Below, piece by piece: positions 5,913 through 6,181 of a stretch of DNA of 6,181 bases; within the stretch, counting starts at the first letter, position 1, and the number at the start of each line of letters is the position of its first letter. The DNA comes from Synechococcus sp. HW_metabat.21 (lineage in GTDB: Bacteria; Cyanobacteriota; Cyanobacteriia; PCC-6307; Cyanobiaceae). The notes beneath the pieces are model-generated. The model saw only the letters and a list, made by a program, of their open reading frames with translations, was not told where the DNA came from and made no database searches. The stretch covers positions 1 through 6,181 of the forward strand of contig JAAZUZ010000097.1 in the NCBI GenBank assembly GCA_018623875.1, in the 5' to 3' direction. Made by a program: the position numbers and the translations under genes.

Positions 5913-6086
5913 ATGAAAGCCGTTGTCGCCTTCACCCCGCTTGCTGGAGCCGTTCTCCTTCCCATCGCGGTACCTCTGTTGATGGTCAAGGTGAGCATTG
6001 GCTCCGGGGTACTAGCGGCGGTGGTCCTCAGCAGCCTTTGGTTTGGATCGATGCTGCTCACCTCAGAGATGCCCGAACACGGCTGA
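5913..6086 (+). CDS. Small (57-residue) predicted membrane protein
   Basis: I found this by direct translation. It starts at ATG 5913, 13 bp after the DUF4912 stop, and ends at TGA 6084-6086. The sequence opens MKAVVAFTPLAGAVLLPIAV. It contains two hydrophobic segments (about residues 7-24 and 31-49) separated by a short MVKVSIGSG turn, and ends in the acidic tail TSEMPEHG. This suggests a small hairpin with both ends on the same side, or a single segment if the first acts as a signal anchor. There is no clear Shine-Dalgarno, but spacing and orientation suggest co-transcription with the DUF4912 gene. I recognise no family. The reverse-strand frame across this stretch has no recognisable features, and the hydrophobic pattern favours this reading. 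Confidence 0.65.
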   Translation: MKAVVAFTPLAGAVLLPIAVPLLMVKVSIGSGVLAAVVLSSLWFGSMLLTSEMPEHG

Positions 6087-6130
6087 GCCCAACCGGGAAC
6101 ACTGGTCCTGAACCCGTCTTGGCATCCCCC

Positions 6131-6181
6131 ATGGCGCCGTGGTCCAGGTTGCACGGGGTGCTCACCCTGGCGGCACTCCTC
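6131..6181 (+). CDS. Start of a possible exported protein (partial)
   Basis: The ATG at 6131 opens a frame that continues to the right edge: MAPWSRLHGVLTLAALL. A short positively charged start followed by a hydrophobic run looks like the beginning of a Sec signal peptide or first membrane helix. Only 17 codons are visible and there is no clear ribosome binding site. The frame is also open upstream to at least 6089, and a GTG at 6158 is an alternative start. Product unknown; the call is tentative. Confidence 0.35.
   Translation, partial: MAPWSRLHGVLTLAALL

Noticed and set aside
5900..6154. 84-residue minus-strand frame
   Set aside because: It has no recognisable domain or hydrophobic pattern, and it covers the more plausible 57-residue membrane protein on the plus strand.

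Overview
The window is about 6.2 kb of compact, GC-rich cyanobacterial DNA. It most likely comes from a phycobilisome-containing member of the Synechococcus/Cyanobium group. The evidence is a phycobilisome rod-core linker, a CpcS/CpeS-type bilin lyase, a ferredoxin-thioredoxin reductase catalytic chain next to sufB, and a cyanobacterial SufR with its complete four-cysteine signature. The phycobilisome genes argue against most Prochlorococcus. The species cannot be fixed from the sequence alone.

Left third (1-2314): an iron-sulfur module. The minus strand carries ftrC (753-1106) followed 9 bp later by the first half of sufB, which runs off the left edge (1-743). The plus strand carries sufR (1324-1959) followed 4 bp later by a small uncharacterised gene (1964-2314). 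The 217-bp divergent intergenic region contains a perfect 9-bp inverted repeat with a 6-bp spacer (1160-1183), the best candidate for the SufR operator. In known systems SufR with its Fe-S cluster represses suf transcription; the arrangement here fits one switch controlling Fe-S assembly, a Fe-S client enzyme (FTR) and SufR itself.

Middle (2295-4729): a DMT/EamA-family ten-helix transporter lies on the minus strand, convergent with and overlapping the end of the small sufR-linked gene by 20 bp. Divergent from it, on the plus strand, are a CpcS/CpeS-type phycobiliprotein lyase and the rod-core linker CpcG, two steps of phycobilisome biogenesis (bilin attachment, then rod-to-core assembly). A strong intrinsic terminator (4703-4729) closes this unit.

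Right (4835-6181): a DUF4912 protein with an N-terminal SAP/Rho-N-like helical module, then a 57-residue membrane protein, then the first 17 codons of a probable exported protein cut by the window edge.

No stretch longer than 300 bases lacks a gene. The longest non-coding parts are 1107-1323 (operator and sufR leader), 4682-4834 (terminator and leader of the DUF4912 gene) and 3824-3922. I saw no tRNA, rRNA, CRISPR array, insertion sequence or transfer signature. This looks like ordinary core genome, and I found no convincing undescribed system. The most useful leads are the operator, the unknown gene coupled to sufR, and the DUF4912/small membrane protein pair.
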